Assembly (NCBI RefSeq): GCF_020531915.1
Contig: NZ_JAJAVG010000008.1
Location: 558,001-622,000 of the forward strand
Length of the DNA: 64,000 bases
Direction of reading: 5' to 3'
Source of the DNA: Methylovorus mays
Lineage (GTDB): Bacteria > Pseudomonadota > Gammaproteobacteria > Burkholderiales > Methylophilaceae
In this document: piece after piece, positions 1 to 8,536 of the stretch
How positions within the stretch are numbered: the first letter of the stretch is position 1
How the letters are laid out: each line of letters starts with the position of its first letter
The notes under the pieces: generated by a model
What the model saw: only the letters and a program-made list of their open reading frames with translations
Databases searched by the model: none
Told to the model about the DNA's origin: nothing
Made by a program: the position numbers and the translations under genes

Positions 1-181
1 GGTTGCCGAACAGCAACTCGCCATCAATGGCCGCCTGTTTGCCGTGGTAGGCGAAGGCCCCGCCATGGAAGCCACCATGATACGTCGCGTCAGCGCTGAC
101 AGTTTTCGCCACGATGTATTGTTTGAAACCTCGTTGCCACCCCTGGAAAACGCGCCTCACCCAGCCCGTTTCGAATTCTAA
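1..181 (+). CDS. pcm: Protein-L-isoaspartate O-methyltransferase family protein, C-terminal end (partial)
   Basis: The frame is open from base 2 to a TAA at 179-181 and encodes the last 59 residues of a protein that starts outside the window. The segment GRLFAVVGEGPAMEA followed by FETSLPPLEN resembles the C-terminus of bacterial isoaspartyl methyltransferase (PCMT) family proteins, which repair isoaspartyl residues using S-adenosylmethionine. The catalytic SAM-binding part is not visible. The stop is 8 bases before the TolC start on the same strand, so the two are probably co-transcribed; this pairing is familiar in betaproteobacteria. Only the family assignment is inferred. Confidence 0.7.
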   Translation, partial: VAEQQLAINGRLFAVVGEGPAMEATMIRRVSADSFRHDVLFETSLPPLENAPHPARFEF

Positions 182-189
182 GCTCTATC

Positions 190-1551
190 ATGCGCTTCTC
201 ATGGTATGTACTGGTGCTGGCAGCGTGCAGCCTGTCGGCACAGGCCGCCCCCATCCAGCAGAATCTGGTGGACCTTTACCAGCTCGCCCTCAGCAGTGAC
301 CCCACCTGGGCCGCCGCCAAAAACGCCCACCTGGCCGCGCAGGAAAAACTGGAGCAAGGCAAATCCCTCTACCTGCCCACCGTTTCGGCCAGCAGCAATG
401 CCAGCCATTCGGAAACCAACATCCGCTACATGGGCAGCGACACAGTATTTCGCAATGGCGGGCGCGAATCGTTTGATACCTTTGGTTACGGCGTCAGTGT
501 CAGCCAGCCGATTTATCGCAAGCAGATCAGCGCTCAGTTTGCTCAGGCGAAAAGCCAGGTAACCCAGGCAGACAAAGAGCTGGTACTTGCCAGACAAACC
601 TTGATGTTGCGAATTTCGCAGGCTTATTTCGACACCCTGCAGGCGCAAGACAGGCTGGACCTGATCAATGCCCAGAAGTCCGCCATCAGCGGCCAGCTGG
701 AGCAGGCCCGCGCCAACTTTGAAGCAGGCACGGCCACCATTACCGATGTCAATGAAGCCCAGGCCCGCTACGATTTGCTGCAGGCACAGGAAATTGCCAG
801 CCTGAATGACATGGAAGTGAAACGCCGCACGCTGCAAGCCATCACAGGGCAGCCGCCCGCCAAGCGACTGGCCGCTGCCATGGCCGATTTTCATCCTACA
901 TCACCCGAACCCGCCGATATGGAAGGCTGGGTCACCATGGCTGAACAGAGCAACCTGAATGTACTTATTCAGCAGCAGACGCTGGACATTGCCACGCAAG
1001 AGATTGAGCGTCAGCAGGCCGGGCATTTACCCACGCTGGATGCGGTAGGCAACTACACCGACACCCGTGCCAGCGGCGGTATTAACGGCTTTGGCACCGA
1101 TCTGCAAAACGCCACCATCGGCGTGCAGCTGCAAATTCCCTTGTATCAGGGCGGGCTGGTAAATTCGCGTGTGCGGGAAGCCGTCGCCAACAAAAACAAG
1201 GCTCTCGACGACCTGGAAGCCGCACGCAGGCAGGCAGAGCTCGATACGCGCCAGGCTTATCTCACGCTGGTCAGCAGCATCGCCCAGGTGCGTGCGTACG
1301 AGCAGGCGCTAAGCTCCAGCCAAAGCCAGCTGGACTCCACCAATCTCGGCTACGAAGTCGGTGTGCGCAATAGCGTGGATGTGCTCAACGCCCAGCAACA
1401 GCTTTTCAGCGCCAAGCGGGATTTGCTGCAGGCGCGCTATAACTACCTGCTGGGCATGCTCAAACTCAAATCCGCCACAGGCCAACTTTCGGATGCCGAC
1501 ATGATCACCGTCAATCAGCATCTGGCATCCGGGGCATCGGTAACTCCGTGA
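190..1551 (+). CDS. tolC: TolC family outer membrane channel protein
   Basis: A 453-residue protein with a classical signal peptide (residues 1-19, cleavage after AQA). It has the two-fold repeated outer membrane efflux protein (OEP) architecture of TolC: long amphipathic helices rich in Gln, Ala and Leu, each half carrying a beta-hairpin segment. Family hallmarks include the SDPTWAAAK segment near residue 36 and NSVDVLNAQQQLFSAKRDL near residue 400. TolC forms the outer membrane exit duct for type I secretion and RND efflux. It follows the pcm-like gene by 8 bases and its stop overlaps the GTG start of the next gene. It could serve the giant RTX protein encoded at 8.5-15.9 kb, but no ABC exporter or membrane fusion protein for it is in this window. 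The symbol denotes the family; the partner pumps are not known. Confidence 0.93.
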   Translation: MRFSWYVLVLAACSLSAQAAPIQQNLVDLYQLALSSDPTWAAAKNAHLAAQEKLEQGKSLYLPTVSASSNASHSETNIRYMGSDTVFRNGGRESFDTFGYGVSVSQPIYRKQISAQFAQAKSQVTQADKELVLARQTLMLRISQAYFDTLQAQDRLDLINAQKSAISGQLEQARANFEAGTATITDVNEAQARYDLLQAQEIASLNDMEVKRRTLQAITGQPPAKRLAAAMADFHPTSPEPADMEGWVTMAEQSNLNVLIQQQTLDIATQEIERQQAGHLPTLDAVGNYTDTRASGGINGFGTDLQNATIGVQLQIPLYQGGLVNSRVREAVANKNKALDDLEAARRQAELDTRQAYLTLVSSIAQVRAYEQALSSSQSQLDSTNLGYEVGVRNSVDVLNAQQQLFSAKRDLLQARYNYLLGMLKLKSATGQLSDADMITVNQHLASGASVTP

Positions 1552-2108
1552 CCCAACCATCTTATCTTTCCCAGCGCCACTTGAGCCAAGTGGTCGTGAT
1601 CGATGTGCAGCAAAAGCTTTGCGCCGCCATGCCTGCCGAGGAAGCAGAAAGAGTGGTTCGCAATATTGGCATATTGCTGCAGGCCGCTGCCTTGCTGGAA
1701 ATCCCACGACTATATACCGAGCAATACCCGCAAGGCCTTGGGCCTACCCTGCAAGCATTGCAGCCCTGGCTGGGCGATGTGCCGCGCATTGAGAAAACCG
1801 TGTTTTCGTGCTGGCAGGCACCGGGCTTTCGCCAACACCTGACGAGTGACCGGCCACAAGTCATATTGACCGGCATGGAAGCGCATATCTGCGTGTTGCA
1901 AACCGCGCTTGACCTGCAAGCCCATGGGCATCAGGTGATTGTCGCGGCTGATGCCGTACTTTCCCGCCTGGGCTTGCACCGCGACAATGCCCTGCAACGT
2001 TTATTGCAGGCAGGCGTGATCGTCAGCAATACCGAATCCATCGTATTTGAATGGCTGGGTGCCGCTGGCAGCGATGCCTTCAAGCAGATCAGCAAGCTGA
2101 TCCGTTAA
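1548..2108 (+). CDS. Isochorismatase-like cysteine hydrolase
   Basis: A 186-residue alpha/beta hydrolase of the isochorismatase superfamily (YcaC-like branch). The catalytic triad is readable: Asp in VVVIDVQQKL near residue 18, Lys in PRIEKTVFSCW near residue 84, and the nucleophilic Cys in GMEAHICVLQT near residue 115. The preceding Gly-Met-Glu is the family's cis-peptide region. Translation starts at GTG, overlapping the TolC stop by 4 bases (GTGA), which implies translational coupling. Substrates in this branch are diverse and mostly unassigned, so no specific reaction is claimed. It sits in the pcm-tolC transcription unit and is followed after 6 bases by an unknown gene. Confidence 0.88.
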   Translation: MTQPSYLSQRHLSQVVVIDVQQKLCAAMPAEEAERVVRNIGILLQAAALLEIPRLYTEQYPQGLGPTLQALQPWLGDVPRIEKTVFSCWQAPGFRQHLTSDRPQVILTGMEAHICVLQTALDLQAHGHQVIVAADAVLSRLGLHRDNALQRLLQAGVIVSNTESIVFEWLGAAGSDAFKQISKLIR

Positions 2109-2114
2109 CTGATC

Positions 2115-2720
2115 ATGACGTTTGCAGGCCTTTCCTGGCGACGTCTTGCATTTATCCTGCTGATTGCCTGGGGCGCATATCACCACTGGCAGCAACGTAC
2201 CGAGCAACATGGGCCGGGCGTCATCGCGGCCGACAGCCCGCAGCAACAGCGCATCTCCCACGCCACCTCATTTTCGCTTAATAACTACACCATTACCCCG
2301 CTGGCAGAGTTCAGCCTGCAGGCCCGCGTACTCTCCACCCAGCGCTACCAGCTGGACCGTGCGGCGCAACTGGCGCCGGTGGATCTGGCGCTTGGCTGGG
2401 GCCGCATGTCCGATGAGACAATATTATCCAGGATCAGCATCAGCCAGAGTGGCCGCTTTTATTTCTGGCGCGTCGAGCAGTTTCCCATTCCGCGCGAAGA
2501 AATCGAAAGCCACAGCGCGAATATGCATATGGTGCCTGCCGACAACACCATTGCGCAGCAACTGAAAGCCATACGTGTGGGGCAGCGCGTCAATATTCAG
2601 GGCCAGCTGATTGAGGCCAAAGGTGCTGATGGCTGGACCTGGCGCAGCTCGCTCACGCGCACCGATACTGGCAATGGCGCATGCGAACTGGTGCTGGTGA
2701 AAGCACTCACCGTGGAGTGA
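2115..2720 (+). CDS. Hypothetical membrane-anchored protein
   Basis: A 201-residue protein of unknown function. Residues 8-22 form one hydrophobic helix preceded by Arg-Arg, consistent with an N-terminal signal anchor and a periplasmic body. The body has alternating short strands (FSLNNYTITPLAEF, RYQLDRAAQLAPVDLALGWG, GQRVNIQGQLIEAKG) suggesting a small beta-rich fold; the segment VNIQGQL resembles an OB-fold strand, but that is a guess. It is the last gene of the run that begins with the isoaspartyl methyltransferase gene, 6 bases after the hydrolase stop, and no strong ribosome binding site is visible. The waaA gene converges on it from the other strand. The 176 bases between them contain nothing I recognise. 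Confidence 0.75.
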   Translation: MTFAGLSWRRLAFILLIAWGAYHHWQQRTEQHGPGVIAADSPQQQRISHATSFSLNNYTITPLAEFSLQARVLSTQRYQLDRAAQLAPVDLALGWGRMSDETILSRISISQSGRFYFWRVEQFPIPREEIESHSANMHMVPADNTIAQQLKAIRVGQRVNIQGQLIEAKGADGWTWRSSLTRTDTGNGACELVLVKALTVE

Positions 2721-2896
2721 GCATAAGGCCAGGCATGGAACCTATGTATAGAGAGAACTCAGGTGGGGATAGAGTCCAAAGTTGGATGGAAGCCTACACC
2801 AGAGAGTCGCCGGAGAAAGCGGATGGTCGGGATTGAATCTACCTTGATCGGCAGTAGTAAAACTGAACAGCTGGCGGTTTACATCCTCCGGAATAA

Positions 2897-4195
2897 CTAA
2901 TGGGCTTGCGGCACAAGGTAGCGCGCCACCAGATCGCACACCTTGTGTACGGCCCCACCGGCACTGCGGCTGAATTCAATCGCCGCCCACCCCATGGCCT
3001 GCCTGGCCTCAGCATCACCTAGCAAGCGCTGCATAGCCTTGGCCAGTTCGCCGGAGTCGCGCACGCGCCAAGCGGCACGGTCCGCAATGGCAAACTCGGC
3101 GGCGGCTTCAAAATTAAACGTATGTGGCCCGACCAGCACCGGCTTGCCCATGGCGCAGGCCTCAATCAGATTCTGCCCACCGTAGGGCAACAAACTGCCA
3201 CCGATAAACGCCAGGTCACACGCGGCATAGTAGGTAAACATTTCCCCCATGCTGTCGCCGAGGATGACTTCAACATTCATGGCTGCGGCCTCTTCCACGG
3301 TGACATGCGCCAGCCGCGAGCGCTGCAGGTAAGAAAATCCGCGTTTTTTCAGCAACTGCCCGACTTCCGCAAACCGTTGCGGATGGCGAGGCACCAGTAT
3401 GGTCAACAACTGCGGCACATCAGCGGCGCGTATGGCATCCAGAATCTGCTCTTCTTCGCCTTCCCGCGTGCTGGCCGCCAGAAACACCGGGCGGTTGCGC
3501 CCGACCAGCTCGCCCAGCCGCTCGCGCAGGACAGCACCCAGCACATCGGCATCCGCCGGTGGTTCCACATCAAACTTGAGATTGCCGCATATGGTGACGT
3601 TCTGCGCCCCTAGCGATTGCAAGCGTTGCTTGTCCTGCTCGGTCTGGGCGGCAATGGCACTCAGGCGTGCCAGGCCTTGTTCGGTGAGTCGGGCCACTTT
3701 GCCATAGCCATGGGCCGATTTGGCGGACATGCGGGCATTGACCAGCAACAGCGGAATCTGGCGTGCATCGCATGCCGCGATGAGGTTGAACCACAACTCG
3801 GTTTCCAGGATCAACCCTATCTCAGGCTTGAAGTGGCGCAGAAAACGGGCAACGGCGCCCGGCGTATCGTAAGGCAGGTAAACGCGGTCTACCTTGTCGC
3901 CAAACAGTTGCTCACTGGTCACGCGGCCGGTGGGGGTCGTATGGGTAAACAGGATGCGATGGCGGGGATAGCGCGCCTGCAAGGCCAGCACCAGCGGCGC
4001 CGCAGCACGGGTCTCGCCCACCGACACGCAGTGCAACCAGATGACAGGCTGGGCAGGCACTCCATGATAAAAACCGAAGCGCTCGCCCCAATGATGCAGA
4101 TACTCCGGCTGACGCCGCAGACCACGCCACAACAGCTTGATGGGGGCGAATGGCAACAAGCCATACAGCAATAAGGTATAGAGTAAACGGGGCAT
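2897..4195 (-). CDS. waaA: 3-deoxy-D-manno-octulosonic acid (Kdo) transferase
   Basis: About 432 residues with the WaaA/KdtA organisation. There is an N-terminal membrane-associated helix (LLYTLLLYGLLPF), then the GT30 N-terminal domain with WGERFGFY and the HCVSVGETRAAAPL motif whose Glu is the family's catalytic base. A C-terminal GT-B domain carries SLLPYGGQNLIEACAMGKPVLVG for CMP-Kdo binding. The enzyme adds Kdo to lipid A precursor at the inner membrane and is required for LPS core assembly. I chose the ATG at 4195 because the protein then starts MPRLLYT, as in homologues. An in-frame GTG at 4231 has a better ribosome binding site (AGGTGA, 6-base spacing) and would add 12 residues, so the start is uncertain. 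Confidence 0.95.
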   Translation of the reverse strand: MPRLLYTLLLYGLLPFAPIKLLWRGLRRQPEYLHHWGERFGFYHGVPAQPVIWLHCVSVGETRAAAPLVLALQARYPRHRILFTHTTPTGRVTSEQLFGDKVDRVYLPYDTPGAVARFLRHFKPEIGLILETELWFNLIAACDARQIPLLLVNARMSAKSAHGYGKVARLTEQGLARLSAIAAQTEQDKQRLQSLGAQNVTICGNLKFDVEPPADADVLGAVLRERLGELVGRNRPVFLAASTREGEEEQILDAIRAADVPQLLTILVPRHPQRFAEVGQLLKKRGFSYLQRSRLAHVTVEEAAAMNVEVILGDSMGEMFTYYAACDLAFIGGSLLPYGGQNLIEACAMGKPVLVGPHTFNFEAAAEFAIADRAAWRVRDSGELAKAMQRLLGDAEARQAMGWAAIEFSRSAGGAVHKVCDLVARYLVPQAH

Positions 4196-4441
4196 AAGGC
4201 TATTTTCGCACATATCCCCATCCGGTTTCACCCTGGATCACCTGCGACCGCCTCATGACAGGACAACAGCGCTGAAACAGGCATGCAGCAATGCCTGAAA
4301 AGGTCAATATCACGGGCAGAAATTTATTTTTCCGTTCGTTAGCAAGGACTCACCTTTACGCTAACGCCTGCCCGCTGGCGTCTTGTCATTTCATGCACAA
4401 ATGCAGGCACTGAAATGGCGCAGATGCACCGAAAAATCTTC

Positions 4442-4469
4442 TTGACCATCACAAGGAAATGACATAATT
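4442..4469 (+). promoter_or_regulatory. Candidate sigma-70 promoter of nrdJab
   Basis: TTGACC at 4442-4447 and ATAATT at 4464-4469 are separated by 16 bases, about 115 bases upstream of nrdJa. The NrdR-like box lies just downstream, about where transcription would start, a normal place for a repressor. This is the only plausible pair seen in the 351-base gap 4232-4582; the 5' part of that gap contains no gene or other motif that I recognise. Confidence 0.4.
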
Positions 4470-4479
4470 TTGCACAAAA

Positions 4480-4495
4480 GCACAATATATTGTGG
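4480..4495 (+). promoter_or_regulatory. NrdR-box-like palindrome
   Basis: GCACAATATATTGTGG contains the perfect 12-base palindrome ACAATATATTGT and matches the known NrdR consensus (roughly acaCwAtATaTwGtgt), the operator of the ATP/dATP-sensing repressor of ribonucleotide reductase genes. It is about 90 bases upstream of nrdJa. NrdR boxes usually come in pairs about three helical turns apart; I could not find a convincing second box upstream. Confidence 0.7.
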
Positions 4496-4582
4496 TCTTG
4501 CCTTAAATCAGACCTAGAAGGCCAGACCTAAAATAACCAGCTTGATTACCCATCAAGCATCGCCACAAGGAAGGATCCCTAC

Positions 4583-6727
4583 ATGCTAAAAGCTGTGAAA
4601 GCTTCAGACAACGCCACGCAAGAAGTCCCCATGCAACCCGTTTCACTCGACATCTGGGACAAGAAATATCGCCTGAAGACCAAGCAAGGCGATCATATCG
4701 ATGCGGACATGGATGACACCTACAAGCGTGTTGCCCGTGCACTGGCAGATGCTGAAGAAACCGATGCCAAGCGCAGCTTCTGGTACGAACGTTTTCTGTG
4801 GGCACTGCGCCGCGGTGCCATCCCCGCTGGCCGTATTACCTCCAATGCTGGTGCACAAGAGCACAAGCCCGCGACCAGCACCATCAACTGCACCGTGTCC
4901 GGCATTATTGAAGACAGCATGGATGGCATTCTGGAAAAAGTGCACGAAGCTGGCCTGACCCTGAAGGCTGGCTGCGGCATTGGCTATGAATTCTCCACGC
5001 TGCGTCCCAAGGGCGCATTCGTAGCTGGTGCAGGCGCTTACACCAGCGGCCCACTGTCGTTCATGGATATCTACGACAAGATGTGCTTCACCGTGTCCAG
5101 CGCGGGCGGACGCCGCGGCGCACAAATGGCGACCTTTGATATTTCGCACCCGGATGTCACCGACTTCATCAAGGCCAAGCGCGAGGCTGGCCGACTGCGC
5201 CAGTTCAATCTGTCGACCCTGATCACCAAAGAATTCATGGAAGCGGTGAAGGCCGATGCCGAGTGGAAGCTCGCATTCCCTGTTACCGAAAAAGAAGCCA
5301 ATCAGGACAGCCTGAATCTGGAAGACCCCACCCAGGTGGTATGGCGCGAATGGCCCGTCAAGAACAAGTACCTGACCCGCGAATCTGACGGCAAGGTCGC
5401 TTGCCGCGTGTACAAGACCATCAAGGCGCAACGTCTGTGGGATGTGATCATGTCCTCCACTTACGACTTCGCCGAGCCAGGGTTTATCCTGATCGACCGC
5501 GTCAATGAAATGAACAACAACTGGTTCTGCGAAAACATTCGCGCTACCAACCCCTGCGGTGAGCAACCACTGCCACCTTACGGCGCCTGCCTGCTGGGCT
5601 CGGTCAACCTGACCAAGTTCGTGCGTGAGCCTTTCACCGACAAAGCCTGGTTTGACTGGGAAGAGTATCGTGAAGTCGTTGCCACCTTCACCCGCATGCT
5701 GGACAACGTGGTAGAAGTCAACGGCCTGCCACTGCCACAACAGCAAGCCGAAATCATGCGCAAGCGCCGCCACGGCATGGGCTACCTGGGCCTGGGCTCT
5801 ACCCTGACCATGCTGAAGATGAAATACGGCGATGACGCATCGCTCACCTTCACCGAAGAAGTCACCAAGATCATGGCCGAAGTGGGCTGGCAAGTCGGTG
5901 TTGAACTGGCAGAAGAAAAAGGCGCAGCACCGATCATGGACGAAGAGTTCGTGGTCACCGCCGACCTGCTGGCCAAGCGTCCGGAAATGGTCAAAGACGG
6001 CATCAAGCTCGGCGACAAGGTCAAAGGCAAGGTATTGATGGGCCTTTACAGCCGCTACATGCAGCAGTTCCCCGAAAAGCTGCGCAAGCAGATCGCCAAG
6101 AATGGCGTGCGCTTTACGCACCACAGTTCGATTGCGCCAACCGGCACCATCTCGCTCAGCCTGGCCAACAACGCCAGCAACGGCATTGAGCCATCCTTCG
6201 CCCACCACTATGCCCGCAACGTAATCCGCGAAGGCAAGAAGTCCAAGGAAAAGGTCGACGTATTCTCGTACGAGCTGCTGGCTTACCGCGAGCTGATCAA
6301 TGCCAGCGCCATGCCTTTCTCGGACAAACCCGAAGAGCAGCTGCCGGAATACTTCATGGATTCGTCCACCATCAGTGCCAAGGCTCACGTGGATATCCAG
6401 GCAGCGGCCCAGAAGTGGATCGACAGTTCCATCTCCAAAACCATCAACGTCCCCACGGACTACGACTTTGGTGATTTCAAGGATATCTACCTCTACGCCT
6501 ACGAAAAAGGCCTGAAGGGCTGCACCACCTTCCGCTTCAACCCGGAAGCCTTCCAGGGTGTGCTGGTCACCGAAAAAGACCTCGAAAACACCACCTACAA
6601 ATTCACGCTGGATGACGGCTCGGTAGTCGAAGTCAAAGGCAATGAAGAAATCGAATACGACGGTGAAATCCACTCAGCAGCCAATCTGTATGACGCGCTG
6701 AAAGAGGGTTACTACGGCAAGTTTTAA
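4583..6727 (+). CDS. nrdJ: Adenosylcobalamin-dependent (class II) ribonucleotide reductase, catalytic subunit NrdJa
   Basis: A 714-residue catalytic chain that reduces ribonucleotides to deoxyribonucleotides with adenosylcobalamin as radical generator. Visible family features: the first active-site Cys in STINCTVSG near residue 100, the glycine-rich LKAGCGIGYEFS loop, the Asn/Cys/Glu active-site motif NPCGEQPLPPYGACLLGSVN near residue 325, and HSSIAPTGTISL near residue 514. The chain stops soon after GCTTFRFNPEAFQG and lacks the usual C-terminal extension with redox cysteines. That part is supplied by the next gene, as in the split NrdJa/NrdJb enzyme of Pseudomonas aeruginosa. The ribosome binding site AAGGAAGGA precedes the ATG. 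An NrdR-like operator lies upstream. Confidence 0.96.
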   Translation: MLKAVKASDNATQEVPMQPVSLDIWDKKYRLKTKQGDHIDADMDDTYKRVARALADAEETDAKRSFWYERFLWALRRGAIPAGRITSNAGAQEHKPATSTINCTVSGIIEDSMDGILEKVHEAGLTLKAGCGIGYEFSTLRPKGAFVAGAGAYTSGPLSFMDIYDKMCFTVSSAGGRRGAQMATFDISHPDVTDFIKAKREAGRLRQFNLSTLITKEFMEAVKADAEWKLAFPVTEKEANQDSLNLEDPTQVVWREWPVKNKYLTRESDGKVACRVYKTIKAQRLWDVIMSSTYDFAEPGFILIDRVNEMNNNWFCENIRATNPCGEQPLPPYGACLLGSVNLTKFVREPFTDKAWFDWEEYREVVATFTRMLDNVVEVNGLPLPQQQAEIMRKRRHGMGYLGLGSTLTMLKMKYGDDASLTFTEEVTKIMAEVGWQVGVELAEEKGAAPIMDEEFVVTADLLAKRPEMVKDGIKLGDKVKGKVLMGLYSRYMQQFPEKLRKQIAKNGVRFTHHSSIAPTGTISLSLANNASNGIEPSFAHHYARNVIREGKKSKEKVDVFSYELLAYRELINASAMPFSDKPEEQLPEYFMDSSTISAKAHVDIQAAAQKWIDSSISKTINVPTDYDFGDFKDIYLYAYEKGLKGCTTFRFNPEAFQGVLVTEKDLENTTYKFTLDDGSVVEVKGNEEIEYDGEIHSAANLYDALKEGYYGKF

Positions 6728-6796
6728 TCGTAGCGCGTGAAGCGCTACGGTATGGGCACGGGAGATTGATCCCTGCCCAACTGACAGGAGAACAAG

Positions 6797-7516
6797 ATGG
6801 CTATCAAAATAGAAAAAAAGATCACCGGCTACAGCGTAGTCACCGAAGAAGACAAGGCCAAGGAAGCCGCAGCCGCCGCTCAGCAAGAAGCACATGAGCA
6901 GCAAGCCGCCCAGAAAATGGCCCAGATCGTGCAACTCGGCGAGCCGCTCAGCCGCCCGGAAATGCTGGTAGGCAACACCTACAAGATCAAAACCCCGGTC
7001 ACCGAGCACGCGCTCTACATCACGATTAACGACGTGATCATGAACGAAGGCACCCCGCAGGAACACCGCCGCCCATTTGAAGTCTTCATCAACTCCAAAA
7101 ACATGGAGCACTTCCAGTGGATCGTCGCCCTCACCCGCGTCATGTCCGCCGTTTTCCGCAAGGGCGGCGACGTGACTTTCCTGGTCGAAGAGCTACGCAG
7201 CGTGTTTGAGCCGAGCGGCGGCTACTTCAAAAAAGGCGGCAAATTCATCCCCAGCCTGGTCGCTGAAATCGGCGAAGTGCTCGAACAACACTTCTACCAG
7301 ATCGGCATGCTGAAAAAACCCGGCCTGGACGAACACCAGAAAAAACTGATCGAGGAAAAGAAAGCCGAATACCTCGAAAAACACGCCAACGAGCCAAGAA
7401 ACGAAGAAGGCTTCCCACCTGGTGCGCAGCTCTGCAACAAATGCAACACCAAAGCCGCCATCGTCATGGATGGTTGCCTGACCTGCCTCAATTGCGGGGA
7501 CAGCAAGTGCGGTTAA
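6797..7516 (+). CDS. Class II ribonucleotide reductase accessory subunit NrdJb
   Basis: A 239-residue protein starting after an AGGAG-type ribosome binding site, 69 bases downstream of nrdJa. It corresponds to the C-terminal half of fused NrdJ proteins and to NrdJb of split enzymes, which is required together with NrdJa for activity. Residues 10-45 are Glu/Ala/Gln-rich and probably helical. The middle (VGNTYKIKTPVTEHALYITIND, FIPSLVAEIGEVLEQHF) is the conserved domain found at the C-terminus of many vitamin B12-dependent reductases. The last 28 residues carry CNKC, CLTCLNC and a terminal CG, a zinc-ribbon-like and redox-shuttle cysteine cluster. Pairing with the upstream gene makes the function secure even though the chain alone has no catalytic motif. 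Confidence 0.92.
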   Translation: MAIKIEKKITGYSVVTEEDKAKEAAAAAQQEAHEQQAAQKMAQIVQLGEPLSRPEMLVGNTYKIKTPVTEHALYITINDVIMNEGTPQEHRRPFEVFINSKNMEHFQWIVALTRVMSAVFRKGGDVTFLVEELRSVFEPSGGYFKKGGKFIPSLVAEIGEVLEQHFYQIGMLKKPGLDEHQKKLIEEKKAEYLEKHANEPRNEEGFPPGAQLCNKCNTKAAIVMDGCLTCLNCGDSKCG

Positions 7517-7553
7517 TGTGAAGGGAAAAGGCCCGCGAAAGCGGGGTGTTCTG

Positions 7554-7637
7554 TGCACCATAAGATGCAAGTTTGACCGCATAAGCCGCAAGTTGAGACC
7601 GCATAAGTTGCAAGTTGAGACCGCATAAGTTGCAAGT
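7554..7637. repeat. 22-bp tandem repeats, possible transposon end
   Basis: Three direct copies of GACCGCATAAGttGCAAGTTGA lie at 7575-7596, 7597-7618 and 7619-7637 (last one short), preceded by a diverged copy at 7554-7574. The array follows a GAAA-loop hairpin (about 7530-7546) just after the nrdJb stop, which looks like the stem of a terminator lacking its T tract, and is followed by an intact terminator. Arrays of short direct repeats are typical of the ends of some insertion sequences, notably the IS21 family, so this may be a solo end. That is inference only; no transposase of that type is present. Confidence 0.75.
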
Positions 7638-7644
7638 AAATAGA

Positions 7645-7668
7645 AAGCCCGCTATTGCGGGCTTTTTT
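7645..7668 (+). terminator. Rho-independent terminator after nrdJab
   Basis: AAGCCCGC, loop TATT, GCGGGCTT, then TTTT: a perfect 8-bp stem followed by a T run. It would end transcripts from nrdJab and lies downstream of the 22-bp repeats. Confidence 0.9.
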
Positions 7669-7741
7669 AATATCTCAGTGACATCTTAGCTTTCCGGTCC
7701 GGAAAATTCATAAACTCGGCTAAAAATCAGGTATAACGAGG

Positions 7742-8033
7742 CGGTACAAACTGAACAAAGCACTGGTTGAAGGTGTTCTGGAAACTAAGATGGCCGAACA
7801 TCCAGGACAACGCACAAAGGTGACTTTGCGAACTGGATATCTACGTTCTTCAAGACCAAGAAGGCAGTTTCGAGCCCTAGCTCATCCCAAAATACAAAAC
7901 AAGGTTACCAATTTTGATGAGCAGATTATTGCGCGCTACGCCCGACGAATGAACCCCGTCAAATCTAAATCTACCTGAAGAAACGTATGGTGCGGATGCC
8001 ACACCGTTGCTCATTTCCAACGTAGGAGATTAC
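7742..8033 (+). pseudogene. Decayed IS256-family (Mutator-like) transposase fragment
   Basis: Conceptual translation gives pieces that follow one another as in IS256-family transposases but in shifted frames. These are LNKALVEGVLETKMAEHPG from 7742, the counterpart of the N-terminal leader ending in EHLGY; KIQNKVTNFDEQIIARYARRMN around 7894-7959; and, in another frame, LPEETYGADATPLLISNVGDY around 7973-8033, the counterpart of the HLEELYGVxVSPxLIS segment. No intact frame covers them and the whole DDE catalytic half is absent, so this is a relic. It shows past transposition at the upstream border of the RTX gene. Confidence 0.72.
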
Positions 8034-8536
8034 CCGAAGAGCTCAGAGCTGAGAAGGCTGTGATTCGGGACAAACTCCCAAGAGAAATCATTTGCTTTTT
8101 GATGATGAGTTAATTAGATTGCAAGTTGTTAATTTATGTAAACATTAACCATAACAATATATACAACAGGGTGGCACATGGGGATTACGTTAGCCGTGAA
8201 CGTTTCTGTATGGAATTTGAGCACGCAATGCCAGTTCAATCGCATTCCTTTTAATAACGAGTTAACAAGTAATGATTTCTTAATTCTCTAACATTTATTA
8301 AGCAGGAAAATCGATGGCACCTTGTAGGTGTCCTCCATCTGGCATTTTCAAGATATTGCCGATTTACTGCCCAACAACTCTCATGATATTTAGTCTGAAT
8401 AGACTATTGCTTCATAGGCTATATGAAATATCATTCATTACCGACCTCAAGCAGCTAGTCACATTGCTCAAACACGGCCTAACAGGCTTAACTAATTCGA
8501 TAAAAATATAACAAAATCAAGGCTAAACACCTCATT
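8034..8536. other. AT-rich leader upstream of the RTX gene
   Basis: About 500 bases, clearly AT-richer than the flanking operons, with no convincing gene. A 65-codon frame at 8314-8511 has an AGGA-like site before its ATG but an unremarkable, hydrophobic and Leu-rich product, so I do not call it. The segment presumably holds the RTX promoter; several TATA-like stretches occur near 8130-8170 and 8280, none with a clear -35 partner. Confidence 0.4.

Noticed and set aside
2721-2939. Possible riboswitch or small RNA, and a 65-codon minus-strand frame, between the unknown protein and waaA
   Set aside because: No conserved riboswitch core or tRNA-like arms could be drawn, and the frame runs into the 3' end of waaA.
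4643-6673. A 676-codon open frame on the strand opposite nrdJa
   Set aside because: It is the mirror frame of a strongly biased, high-GC coding sequence; its product has no recognisable motif, and nrdJa is certain.
8314-8511. A 65-codon frame just upstream of the RTX gene with an AGGA-like site before its ATG
   Set aside because: Leu-rich low-information product, no partner or motif, in an AT-rich degenerate region; coding is not supported.
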